Positions 35,143 through 42,806 of a DNA stretch of 64,000 nt are shown one piece after another. Source of the stretch: JBFWMG01 sp050251715 (GTDB lineage: Bacteria > Desulfobacterota > Desulfovibrionia > Desulfovibrionales > Desulfovibrionaceae); assembly GCA_050251715.1 (NCBI GenBank), contig JBFWMG010000018.1:1-64000 (forward strand). The letters are read 5' to 3'. Each line of letters begins with the position of its first letter. Positions within the stretch are counted from its first letter, which is position 1. The notes beneath the pieces were generated by a model, which saw only the letters and a list, made by a program, of their open reading frames with translations, made no database searches and was not told the DNA's origin. The position numbers and the translations under genes were made by a program.

Positions 35143-37527
35143 CTATTTCAACGTCACCACGGTCATGCCGTCGCCGCCCCGGTCCTCGGGCGCCAGGGAA
35201 AAATCCTCCACCGCCGGGCAGTCCTTCAAAAAGGCGTGCACCTCGCGCCGCAACGCGCCGGTGCCCCGGCCATGCACGATTTCCAGTTCGCCAAAGTTGC
35301 CCAGGATGGCGGCATCGATAAATTTTTCCACCTCGCCCAGGGCCACGTCCGCCCGCTGGCCGCGCAGGTCGAGCACCATGCCCGCGGACCGCGCCGCCAC
35401 ATTGGCGCGGGCGACACCCGCCACGGGCTTGGCCGGGGCGTCGCTGCGCCCCACGTCCGCGATCCTGGCCCACATGGACACGCCGCTCATGTCCAGCTTC
35501 ACCTGGCCGCGTTTCAGGTCCGCCTCCTCCACCACGCCCACCTTGTTCCAGGGCAGATAGAGCAGCCGGTCGCCCTTTTGCAGGGTCAACGGCTCCACAG
35601 GCTTGGCATCGGGCTTGGTGCGCCCCTCGGCGGCCAGGCGCTCGCGCACCTGCGCCAATTCCTTCATGGCCTTTTTCTGGCTGATGCGCTGCTGCTGCCA
35701 CTGCCGCAGCACGCTCTGGGCCTGGCCGCGTATCTCGTCCAGCAGCTTGCTCCGTTCCCGCTCGAACCGCTCGTCGAGCTTGAGCCGCTTGTCGCGCAGC
35801 CTGGCGCGCTCCGTGGCCAGGGCCGCGTTTTCGCGTTCGCGCTCCACGGCCAGCCCGTTCAGCCGGTCCATGAGCCCCGACGTGTCGGCCCCGTCGAGCA
35901 GCAGATAGCTGTGCGCGCGCTCCAAAATTTCCTCGGGCAGGCCGTGCTCGCGCGCCACGTCAAGCGCCTGGCTCGCGCCCACCTGGTCGTAGCCCAGCTT
36001 GTAGAGCGGCTTCTTGGAGGCGGGGTCAAAAAGCACGGACGCGGCGCGCACCGCGTCGTTGTTGAGCGCATAGACCTTGAGGGCCGGAAAATGGGTGGCC
36101 GCGCCCACCAGCGCCCCGCGCTCCAGCAGCTTGTCCACCACGGCCTGGGCCAGGGCGGCGCCCTGCGAGGGGTCGGTGCCCGCGCCGAATTCGTCCAGAA
36201 GCACCAGGGTGGCGGCGTCGATGCGCTCCCAGGTGGAGGCCAGATGGCGGATCTGGGCGGTGTAGGTGGACACGTGGTCCTCCAGGCTCTGCTCGTCGCC
36301 CAGGGACACGAACACCCGGGCCACGGGCGGCAGGCTGGAACCTTCGGCCACGGGCACGGGCAGGCCGGACAGGGCCATGAGCACCGCCAGTCCCAGGGTT
36401 TTGAGCGCCACGGTCTTGCCGCCCGCGTTGCCGCCGCTGATGATGAGGGCGCGCTGTCCCTCGCGCAGGGCGATGTCCAGGGGCCGCGCCTCGCCTCGGC
36501 GTCCCTGGCGGGCCGCGCCGCCCTCGTCCTGCCCGGCCAGGGCCAGCAGGGGGTGGCGCGCCTCCATGAGGCGCAGGGGCGCGCCCTCGGTCATGTCCAG
36601 GGGGCGGCCATCCATGGCTGCGGCAAGCGCCACCTTGGCCAGCAGCACGTCCAGGTCCACCAGCAGCCGGTACACGGCGGCCACGGTGTCCCGCTCCTCG
36701 CGCACCAGTTCGCTCAAAAAACGCAACACGGCACGCTCGGCCTCGCGCTCCTCCTGCTTCAGTTCCTGCAGGGAGTTGTTCATCTCCACCAGGAAGAACG
36801 GCTCGAAATAACAGGTCTCGCCGGTCTGGGAATAGTCGTGGATGATGCCCTGCAGCCGCCCCTTGAAATTCGATTTGAGGGGCAGCACGTAGCGGTCGGA
36901 CGAGATGGTCATGAAATCGTCCTGCAGATAGTGCGTCAGGTTGCCCTCGGCCACGAAATCCTTGACCTTGCGGGAGCAGGTCTGGTGGATGTGGCGGATC
37001 TGCTGGCGCACGCTCATGAGCTCGGGCGAGCTTTCGTCCTTGAGCAGGCCGTCGGCGTTGATGCATCGGACAAGCGCGGACCAGGTCTTGGCGGGCCAGG
37101 GCGCGCCGTCGAGCATGGCCACCAGGTCGGGCCAGCGCATGGCGGCCCGGTCGGGATCCTCGGCAAACGCGCCCACGGCGGCGCGGGCGAGCTGCAACAC
37201 CTGCTTGAGGGCAAAGAGCGCGTCCAGATCGAGCGCGCCGCTCCGGCTGGCCACAAAGGAGATGAGTCCGTCCAGCGAGGGAAAGGGCGTCAGCGAGAAC
37301 CCCTGCTCCGCCCGCCAGGCCATGGCCTGGCGCAACAGGGCGTTGGCGCGGTTCACGGCCTCGTATACGTGCGAAGACGCGCCGGCCGTGGCCACGGGCG
37401 CACCGGCCGGATCGGCCAGGGGCCGTGCGGCGAGGCACGCGGCCTGCCCGGGCTCGGACACGGCGCCAGCGGCGAGCCGGGCCAGAACCTTGGGCAGTTC
37501 CAGAAGCTGGAGGGTCCGTTGGTCCAT
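35143..37527 (-). CDS. mutS2: Endonuclease MutS2
   Basis: MutS2 proteins lack the mismatch-recognition domain of MutS and act in suppressing recombination or rescuing collided ribosomes. The 794-aa protein has the MutS core and ATPase (Walker A SGGNAGGKT near residue 370, then LLDEFGAGTDPSQGAAL), a coiled coil, and a C-terminal Smr nuclease domain (LDLRGQRADVALGEVEKFID and HGRGTGALR). The start ATG lies 8 nt after the yqeY stop. An in-frame extension through yqeY in another frame is not coding. It separates yqeY from dnaG within the operon. Confidence 0.95.
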   Translation of the reverse strand: MDQRTLQLLELPKVLARLAAGAVSEPGQAACLAARPLADPAGAPVATAGASSHVYEAVNRANALLRQAMAWRAEQGFSLTPFPSLDGLISFVASRSGALDLDALFALKQVLQLARAAVGAFAEDPDRAAMRWPDLVAMLDGAPWPAKTWSALVRCINADGLLKDESSPELMSVRQQIRHIHQTCSRKVKDFVAEGNLTHYLQDDFMTISSDRYVLPLKSNFKGRLQGIIHDYSQTGETCYFEPFFLVEMNNSLQELKQEEREAERAVLRFLSELVREERDTVAAVYRLLVDLDVLLAKVALAAAMDGRPLDMTEGAPLRLMEARHPLLALAGQDEGGAARQGRRGEARPLDIALREGQRALIISGGNAGGKTVALKTLGLAVLMALSGLPVPVAEGSSLPPVARVFVSLGDEQSLEDHVSTYTAQIRHLASTWERIDAATLVLLDEFGAGTDPSQGAALAQAVVDKLLERGALVGAATHFPALKVYALNNDAVRAASVLFDPASKKPLYKLGYDQVGASQALDVAREHGLPEEILERAHSYLLLDGADTSGLMDRLNGLAVERERENAALATERARLRDKRLKLDERFERERSKLLDEIRGQAQSVLRQWQQQRISQKKAMKELAQVRERLAAEGRTKPDAKPVEPLTLQKGDRLLYLPWNKVGVVEEADLKRGQVKLDMSGVSMWARIADVGRSDAPAKPVAGVARANVAARSAGMVLDLRGQRADVALGEVEKFIDAAILGNFGELEIVHGRGTGALRREVHAFLKDCPAVEDFSLAPEDRGGDGMTVVTLK

Positions 37528-37535
37528 GCGGCCTG

Positions 37536-37982
37536 CTAGGCGGAGAGACGGGCGCGCACGAGGGCGCTCAAGGCCTTGCCGTCCACACGGCCCTTGTGGG
37601 CGGCCATGATGGCCTGCATGACCTTGCCCATGTCCTGCATGCCTTTCGCGCCCTGCTCGGCTATGGCGGCGTCCACCGCGGCTTCGAGTTCCTGGGATGA
37701 GAGCGGCTGGGGCAGGTAGGCGAGGATGACCACGAGTTCGGCGGCCTCCTTGTCGGCAAGGTCGTCGCGGCCAGCGGCGCGGAACTGGTCGATGGACTCC
37801 TGGCGCTGCTTGGCCTGCTTGGCCAGCATGTCCATGGCGTCGCCGTCGTCCAGCGGGCGCATGAGTTCGACCTGCTTGTTTTTGGCGGCGGTCTTGAGCA
37901 TGCGCAGCACACCGACCTTGACCTGGTCTTTGGCCTTGTAGGCGGCCACGAAATCGGATTCGATTTGGGAGAGTAGCGTCAT
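37536..37982 (-). CDS. yqeY: YqeY-family (GatB/YqeY domain) protein
   Basis: A 148-aa protein of the YqeY family, related to the tail domain of the GatB amidotransferase subunit; its exact function is unknown, but tRNA binding is suspected. The sequence from LLSQIESDFVAAYKAKDQVKVGVLRML to GKVMQAIMAAHKGRVDGK covers the whole family domain. The ribosome-binding site is weak, and the start lies just after the T-tract of an attenuator-like hairpin. Linkage to rpsU is common in bacteria. Confidence 0.9.
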   Translation of the reverse strand: MTLLSQIESDFVAAYKAKDQVKVGVLRMLKTAAKNKQVELMRPLDDGDAMDMLAKQAKQRQESIDQFRAAGRDDLADKEAAELVVILAYLPQPLSSQELEAAVDAAIAEQGAKGMQDMGKVMQAIMAAHKGRVDGKALSALVRARLSA

Positions 37983-37995
37983 GGGGCAACTCGTG

Positions 37996-38043
37996 AAAAA
38001 AGTCGTGGGCGGGCAACACAAGAGTGCTGCTCCCGCCCACGAG
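37996..38043 (-). terminator. Terminator / attenuator between rpsU and yqeY
   Basis: On the minus strand, perfect 10-bp arms CGTGGGCGGG and CCCGCCCACG close an 18-nt loop and run into TTTTTT. It lies 67 nt after rpsU and 14 nt before the yqeY start. In E. coli a terminator at the same place (after rpsU) sets the high S21-to-primase ratio. Confidence 0.88.
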
Positions 38044-38109
38044 CCGGTTGTTGTTGTGCAGAACCGGGAACGGCCGGCCGCGGGGCGGCGCTTGCCGTGG
38101 CGTAAAAGG

Positions 38110-38313
38110 CTACATCGAATTGATCTTTCTCATCTTCTTGAGAAGCCGCTTTCTGGCGGCAGCCTTTTTCTTCTTCCGCATGACGCTGGGCTTTTCGTAG
38201 TGCTGCCGCTTTTTGAGCTCAGACAGAATGCCAGCCTTCTCGACCTGCTTCTTGAAACGGCGCAGGGCGATGTCGAAGTTCGAGTCGTTGTCGTTGAGGA
38301 AAACGCCGGGCAA
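38110..38313 (-). CDS. rpsU: Small ribosomal subunit protein bS21
   Basis: bS21 takes part in translation initiation on the 30S subunit. The 67-aa protein starts MPGVFLNDND and ends in the basic tail MRKKKKAAARKRLLKKMRK. The start codon is TTG, set by GGAGGTGA 5 nt before it; a longer in-frame reading from an upstream ATG adds residues unlike S21. It opens the operon with yqeY, mutS2, dnaG and rpoD. Confidence 0.95.
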   Translation of the reverse strand: MPGVFLNDNDSNFDIALRRFKKQVEKAGILSELKKRQHYEKPSVMRKKKKAAARKRLLKKMRKINSM

Positions 38314-38384
38314 GTACCTCACCTCCTTCGTGGGGATGCTCCCTGGTGCGCAGAGCGCACAAAGACAAAAATGCAAAGACGGAA

Positions 38385-38413
38385 AGCTTACTCCGACCCT
38401 GCATGTTTGGCAA
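38385..38413 (-). promoter_or_regulatory. Candidate promoter of the rpsU-rpoD operon
   Basis: On the minus strand TTGCCA (38408-38413), 17 nt, TAAGCT (38385-38390), about 72 nt upstream of rpsU. Confidence 0.5.
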
Positions 38414-38722
38414 GCATTAAATGCCGCCTCAATATGATGCGCCCGCGCGTGAGGGACAACACCAAGCAGCCCCAGACGAACAGGCCGTCCTCACCCAGGA
38501 AATGACAGCCACGATCCCGCCACCCTAATCAGGCGCCCGATCCCCAACCACCCCGCCTACACACGAGAGGCCGTGATAACCCGCCGCCGCGCCACCTCAC
38601 AAGCCGGCGCTGACGACGCCATCGGGAACCATATGACCGGGACGGAATCCACTACGAGGAAACGCCGGGCAAAGGAGCATCAAATGCCCCCTCTTGCGAT
38701 GCCAACCCGCGTAGGGCCATAC
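38414..38722. other. Intergenic region without a supported gene
   Basis: This lies between the rpsU promoter candidate and the hairpin at 38723. No open frame with a ribosome-binding site, no tRNA-like fold and no repeat was recognised. Confidence 0.6.
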
Positions 38723-38755
38723 GCCAAAGGTCCGCCACATGGGGCGGACCTTTGG
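38723..38755 (-). terminator. Hairpin downstream of the small membrane-protein gene
   Basis: Perfect 14-bp arms (GCCAAAGGTCCGCC and complement) surround a 5-nt loop 17 nt after the stop at 38773. There is no T-tract on the minus strand, so it may act as a terminator only weakly or as an mRNA end stabiliser. Confidence 0.55.
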
Positions 38756-38772
38756 CAAATTTCCTGAAGAGC

Positions 38773-38967
38773 CTAGTGGTGTCCGGACGCGTTTCCGCCC
38801 TTGAGTTGCATCAAGGACTGGAGCACGACCCACCCCACGCCGGTGCCAACGATCATGAGCACCAGGTAGAGTACGCCAAAAAAGACAAAGTGGTCCGACA
38901 TCCACCACGGAATATCCCACGGCAGCGCGCTGTGCACCGTCTCGCCATGCTGCATGTATTGAATCAT
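38773..38967 (-). CDS. Small single-pass membrane protein, unknown function
   Basis: A 64-aa protein that I do not recognise. The N-terminal half is polar with an unusual Trp-rich stretch (ALPWDIPWWMSDHF). One membrane helix follows (VFFGVLYLVLMIVGTGVGWVVL), then a short His/Gly tail (GGNASGHH). GGAGG nine nt before the ATG supports translation. It sits 22 nt after the HU gene on the same strand, so it may be co-transcribed with it. Confidence 0.7.
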   Translation of the reverse strand: MIQYMQHGETVHSALPWDIPWWMSDHFVFFGVLYLVLMIVGTGVGWVVLQSLMQLKGGNASGHH

Positions 38968-38989
38968 GATACAAGCCTCCGAGACTGTG

Positions 38990-39262
38990 CTACTTCACTG
39001 CGTCCTTGAGCAATTTGCCAGGACGGAATTTGACGACCTTGGACGCGGGGATGGTGATTTCGGCACCGGAACGGGGGTTGCGGCCCTTGCGCGCCTTACG
39101 CTCTTCGACGACAAAGGTGCCGAAGCCGGTCAATGTAAGCTTGCCGTCCTTCACCAGAGTGGTCTCAACGGCCTCCAAGAACGCATTCAACGCACGTTCT
39201 GCGTTGGCCTTGGTCAGGCTGGTCTTTTCCGCAATTTTTACAACCAGGTCAGCCTTAGTCAT
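38990..39262 (-). CDS. hup: DNA-binding protein HU
   Basis: A histone-like nucleoid protein, active as a dimer. The 90-aa sequence has the HU/IHF fold: MTKADLVVKIAEKTSLTKA, the signature GFGTFVVEERKARKGRNPRSG with the DNA-clamping arm, and VVKFRPGKLLKDAV. GGAGGAGA precedes the ATG at 39262; a six-codon upstream extension is not used. A terminator at 39331-39353 isolates it from rsmA, so it has its own promoter in the 70 bp between. Confidence 0.95.
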   Translation of the reverse strand: MTKADLVVKIAEKTSLTKANAERALNAFLEAVETTLVKDGKLTLTGFGTFVVEERKARKGRNPRSGAEITIPASKVVKFRPGKLLKDAVK

Positions 39263-39330
39263 CAGCCATCTCCTCCTCAAAGGGTTGTGCCAAACATCTT
39301 GTAGTCAAGATTACCGTTTCGCTTCTTACG

Positions 39331-39353
39331 AAAAAACCCGGCCCAGGCCGGGC
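39331..39353 (-). terminator. Terminator upstream of hup, serving rsmA or a small RNA
   Basis: On the minus strand CCCGGC-CTGG-GCCGGG is followed by TTTTTT. It lies 204 nt after the rsmA stop, unusually far for a 3' end. Confidence 0.85.
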
Positions 39354-39556
39354 AACGTATGCGTTCATGCCTGTCTACCCGGTCTGAACACTCTTTACAA
39401 GGGATTTCACCCCATTGCCCGGAAAAACAACAATACGCCCAAATTTGTCGGCAACACGTCATTCCGGCGCTGGCAGCTTCCTACTGGCCGCCAATCCTCC
39501 CGCCAGTGACGCAAGCACAGTGCACTGAAACCAATTTTCTCGCGGGAAGTCAAGGC

Positions 39557-40360
39557 TCAAATGCCAATTTTTACGTTATTTGCAAGGCCTTGAAAGCAGG
39601 TGGGCGACAATGCCTCGGGCCGGGACATCCCGTTCGCCCCAAAACCCTCAAGCAACGCTTCAACTTCCTCGCTCCAGCAACTCTTTAAAATCGTTTGCAA
39701 TTGCTTCCTGCGATTCTGGAAGCAGCGTTTGAGCAGCAAGGACAACGCCCGCGCGTCAAAGGGCGCTCCCGCCTCCGGCAGCGGCGAAAAAACCATGACC
39801 GCCGAATCCACCTTTGGCCTGGGGCGGAACACGCTGGGCCCCACCACAAAGGCCATGCGCACCCGCGCAAAGCTCTGCACCCACACCGACAGCGCCCCAT
39901 ACGTCTTGGAACCCGGCGCGGCGCACAACCGCTGCCCCACCTCCTTCTGCACCATGAACACGGCCCGCGTCAGCCCCCCCACCCGGCTCACGATCTCCCA
40001 CATGAGCGGCGACGCCACATTGTACGGCAGATTGCCCGCAATCTTCCACGCCGGGCCGTCCGGCCCCGCGCCCACGCGTTCCCAGGCAAAGGCCAGGGCG
40101 TCCGTGTTGACCACGTCCACGCCCGCGCACTCCCGCATCAGCTCCCCCGCCCAGTTGCGGTCCTTTTCCAGCGCCACAAACCGGCGCGGCCCCGCTTCCA
40201 GAATGAGCCGCGTCAACATGCCCGGCCCAGGACCGATCTCAACGACCCGGTCCGAGGGACACAACTCAAGCTGGGCCACGATCTTGCGGGCCACATTGGT
40301 ATCCTGGAGAAAATTCTGACCGAGGCTCTTCTTGGCCTCAAAGGCGTAATGGGGACTCAT
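39557..40360 (-). CDS. rsmA: 16S rRNA (adenine(1518)-N6/adenine(1519)-N6)-dimethyltransferase
   Basis: Dimethylates two adjacent adenines near the 3' end of 16S rRNA late in 30S assembly. The 267-aa protein has KKSLGQNFLQDTNVARKIV, the SAM-binding EIGPGPGMLT, and the catalytic NLPYNVASPL. The C-terminal domain ends with an RRKQL motif. AGGAACGCC precedes the ATG. No obvious operon partner; 230 bp of GC-rich DNA without a gene lie between it and otsA. Confidence 0.96.
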   Translation of the reverse strand: MSPHYAFEAKKSLGQNFLQDTNVARKIVAQLELCPSDRVVEIGPGPGMLTRLILEAGPRRFVALEKDRNWAGELMRECAGVDVVNTDALAFAWERVGAGPDGPAWKIAGNLPYNVASPLMWEIVSRVGGLTRAVFMVQKEVGQRLCAAPGSKTYGALSVWVQSFARVRMAFVVGPSVFRPRPKVDSAVMVFSPLPEAGAPFDARALSLLLKRCFQNRRKQLQTILKSCWSEEVEALLEGFGANGMSRPEALSPTCFQGLANNVKIGI

Positions 40361-40591
40361 GGCGTTCCTAGCTCACAAACCGGATGCGCGCCGTGTACCA
40401 GATGCGCGCCCAGCCGCCAAGCCCTGCCGCGCGGCATGTGGCGCGCCCCCTCGCGGGCCAGGGCTCCCCCGCCCGCCACGACGCACGGGAAACGACGCCC
40501 ACCACCACCCACCTGGACGCGGGCGCAACTTGGCCTATGGGTATGGCAGGAGCAGTCATTACCCGCCGCCCACCGGGACGCGGGCACGACC

Positions 40592-42091
40592 CTACACGCC
40601 CGGCGACACGCCGTAGAGCGAATAATCCACGCCCTCGGACGCCAGTGCGGGAAAATCGTCCAGCGACCGCGAAAAGGCCGCATGCAGAAAGGAATCCACC
40701 CAGCCGAAGATGTCCGTGCGGCGCACCGTGTCCTGCATCTTGCGCATGTACATGCGGCGCGCGTCCTCGGGCAGGCGGCAGGCGCGGCGGATGGATTTGG
40801 CCACCCCCTCCACGTCATGCGGGTTGACGAGAATGGCGCCGTTTTGCAACTGCGCCGCCGCTCCCGCGAATTCGCTGAGCAGCAGCACGCCCGTGCGGCT
40901 GTGGTTGCAGGCCACGTATTCCTTGGCCACCAGGTTCATGCCGTCGCGCAGCGGCGTGACCAACGCCACGTCCGCCGCCCGGTAATAGGCGCACAACTCC
41001 TCCTTGCCCAGGCTGCGGTACATGTAATGGATGGGGATGTAGCCGGGGCGGGAAAACCGGCCGTTGATGTCGCCCACCAGCCGTTCGATCTCTTCCTTGA
41101 GCGCCTTGTACGCCCCCACTTCCTCGCGGCTGGGCACCGCCACCTGAATGAGCGACACCGCGCCCAGGAGTTCCGGATAGGTGGTCAGGGCGGTGCGCAG
41201 CGCCTCGAACCGTTGCGGAATGCCCTTGGTGTAGTCCAGTCGGTCCACGCCCAGGAAGATGATGCGGTCGTCCAGGGTCCGGCGCAGTTCGGCGGCGCGC
41301 GCCACCACGCCGGGCTGGGCCGCCGTTCCCGCATACGCGGTGTAGTCGATGCCAATGGGAAAACTGCCCGCGCGCAGGCTGCGGTCGCCCACGGTCAGCG
41401 AAACCACGGCCCCCCTGCCCCGCGCCTTGGCCTGGGGATGGAACAGCTGCACGCATTTGGTGAAATTGCGCCGGTCGCGCGTGGTTTGGAACCCCACCAG
41501 ATCATAGGCGAGAAGCGCCTGGATGACCTTGGTCCGCCACGGCAGTTTGAGCAATATGTCCGGAGAAGGAAAAGGAATATGCAGAAAGAATCCGGTCTTG
41601 CGCTTTATGCCCATCTGCCGCAGCACCCATGCCACATGCATGAGGTGGTAGTCATGCACCCAGATGTAGTCCGACTCCCCACCCGCCTGGGCGACCTCCA
41701 GGGCGAACTTGTGGTTGACCTCCAGGTAGGTGCGCCAATTCTCGGGCGCATAGCTCGCAAGGCCCAGCATGTCATGGAACAAAGGCCAGACGGTTTCATT
41801 GGAAAAACCGTGGTAATACCCATCGATCTCTTCCAGGGACAGCGACACGGCGCGCAGGTCATACCCGGCGTTCCTGGAAAAGGCGGCCAACACCTCGCGC
41901 GTGTCGTCGCCATCCGCCGCGCCGTTCCATCCTATCCATGTACCGCCCCGGTTGCGCAAGACCGGGGCCATGGCGGACACCAAGCCGCCGCTGCCAGGCG
42001 TGAGACGCCATTCCCCATCCACTTGTTTCAACGCCACGGGCAACCGATTGGAAACCACCACCAGCCGCGTGGAGCCGGAACCATCCACCAT
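40592..42091 (-). CDS. otsA: Trehalose-6-phosphate synthase
   Basis: Transfers glucose from UDP-glucose to glucose 6-phosphate, for trehalose synthesis in osmotic stress. The 499-aa GT20 protein has VVSNRLPVAL, GGLVSAM, WIGWNG, IWVHDYHLMHV, DRLDYTKGIPQR and LRDGMNLVAKEYVA with the donor-binding residues. AAGGAT near 8 nt before the ATG at 42091 sets the start. No trehalose-6-phosphate phosphatase (otsB) lies next to it. Confidence 0.95.
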   Translation of the reverse strand: MVDGSGSTRLVVVSNRLPVALKQVDGEWRLTPGSGGLVSAMAPVLRNRGGTWIGWNGAADGDDTREVLAAFSRNAGYDLRAVSLSLEEIDGYYHGFSNETVWPLFHDMLGLASYAPENWRTYLEVNHKFALEVAQAGGESDYIWVHDYHLMHVAWVLRQMGIKRKTGFFLHIPFPSPDILLKLPWRTKVIQALLAYDLVGFQTTRDRRNFTKCVQLFHPQAKARGRGAVVSLTVGDRSLRAGSFPIGIDYTAYAGTAAQPGVVARAAELRRTLDDRIIFLGVDRLDYTKGIPQRFEALRTALTTYPELLGAVSLIQVAVPSREEVGAYKALKEEIERLVGDINGRFSRPGYIPIHYMYRSLGKEELCAYYRAADVALVTPLRDGMNLVAKEYVACNHSRTGVLLLSEFAGAAAQLQNGAILVNPHDVEGVAKSIRRACRLPEDARRMYMRKMQDTVRRTDIFGWVDSFLHAAFSRSLDDFPALASEGVDYSLYGVSPGV

Positions 42092-42266
42092 GCATCCATC
42101 CTTTGAGCTTTGGGGCGTTGCAAACCGCACGCCCCTGTCTTTGGACGAAACATACCGGAATCAACGGATGAAAACAAGGAAGGTGCGCGGAAGAACGCAA
42201 AATGAACGGGCGGCGCCCCCCCCGGAGGTCAATTCCAGAGGCCAGCCACGAGGCCAAGTCCCGAGC

Positions 42267-42746
42267 TCAGTCACGATTGCGCAACAGCCGCAACGCCCGC
42301 CGCCTGCGATAGGTGAGCACGCACCAGCGGCCCACGAAATAGGTGACCACCGCGCTGGGAACGCCAAGCAGCACCCCGCCCGCGGTCATGACCAGAAAAA
42401 AGTCCCAACCCGCCGCGATCATGTCCTTCATGGCCAGGTTGTCCGGGTTGAACGCCACCCCCTCGAAGGGCAGCACAAACCGCCCCACCACAAAGAGCAT
42501 GTAATAGAACGGAATGAGATTGAGGGGGTTGGAAATGAAGGTGAAGGTGCCCGCCGTGATCTTGTTGGCCCGGAAAATCAGCGCCAAGGTGAGCACGACC
42601 ACGGTCTGAAAGGGGATGATGGGCAAAAAACCCACAAAAATGCCCAGCGCCATGCCCAAGGCGATGGAATGCGCCGACGCCTTGAGCCGGATGATGCGCA
42701 GATAATTGAAACGCACCAGCCGCCGAAAACCCACCCACCACGTCAT
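42267..42746 (-). CDS. DUF2062 membrane protein
   Basis: A 159-aa inner-membrane protein of the DUF2062 family, with a basic N-terminus and three predicted membrane segments (ALGMALGIFVGFLPIIPFQ, the NPLNLIPFYYMLF stretch and the VMTAGGVLLGVPSAVVTYF stretch), ending in a basic tail. Function is unknown; in other genomes the domain is found with glycosyltransferases and envelope genes. GGAGAC precedes the ATG. It follows the EF-G gene by 60 bp. Confidence 0.85.
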   Translation of the reverse strand: MTWWVGFRRLVRFNYLRIIRLKASAHSIALGMALGIFVGFLPIIPFQTVVVLTLALIFRANKITAGTFTFISNPLNLIPFYYMLFVVGRFVLPFEGVAFNPDNLAMKDMIAAGWDFFLVMTAGGVLLGVPSAVVTYFVGRWCVLTYRRRRALRLLRNRD

Positions 42747-42806
42747 GGCCGGTCTCCGTGGCGGGGCGGCGGCATGGCATGGGGCATCCGGATCACGGCC
42801 GCGCCC

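Noticed and set aside
35143..38040. Reading mutS2 as a 965-aa protein
   Set aside because: The extra N-terminal part overlaps yqeY in another frame; the conserved MutS2 start is at 37527.
38414..38722. A tRNA or other structured RNA in the gap before the small membrane protein
   Set aside because: No TPsiC-loop-like sequence or cloverleaf pairing was found by eye; a tRNAscan-SE and Infernal run would settle it.
39277..39462. A 61-codon Cys-rich frame between hup and rsmA
   Set aside because: It crosses a clear terminator and the hup upstream region and has no ribosome-binding site; the cysteine spacing matches no motif I know.
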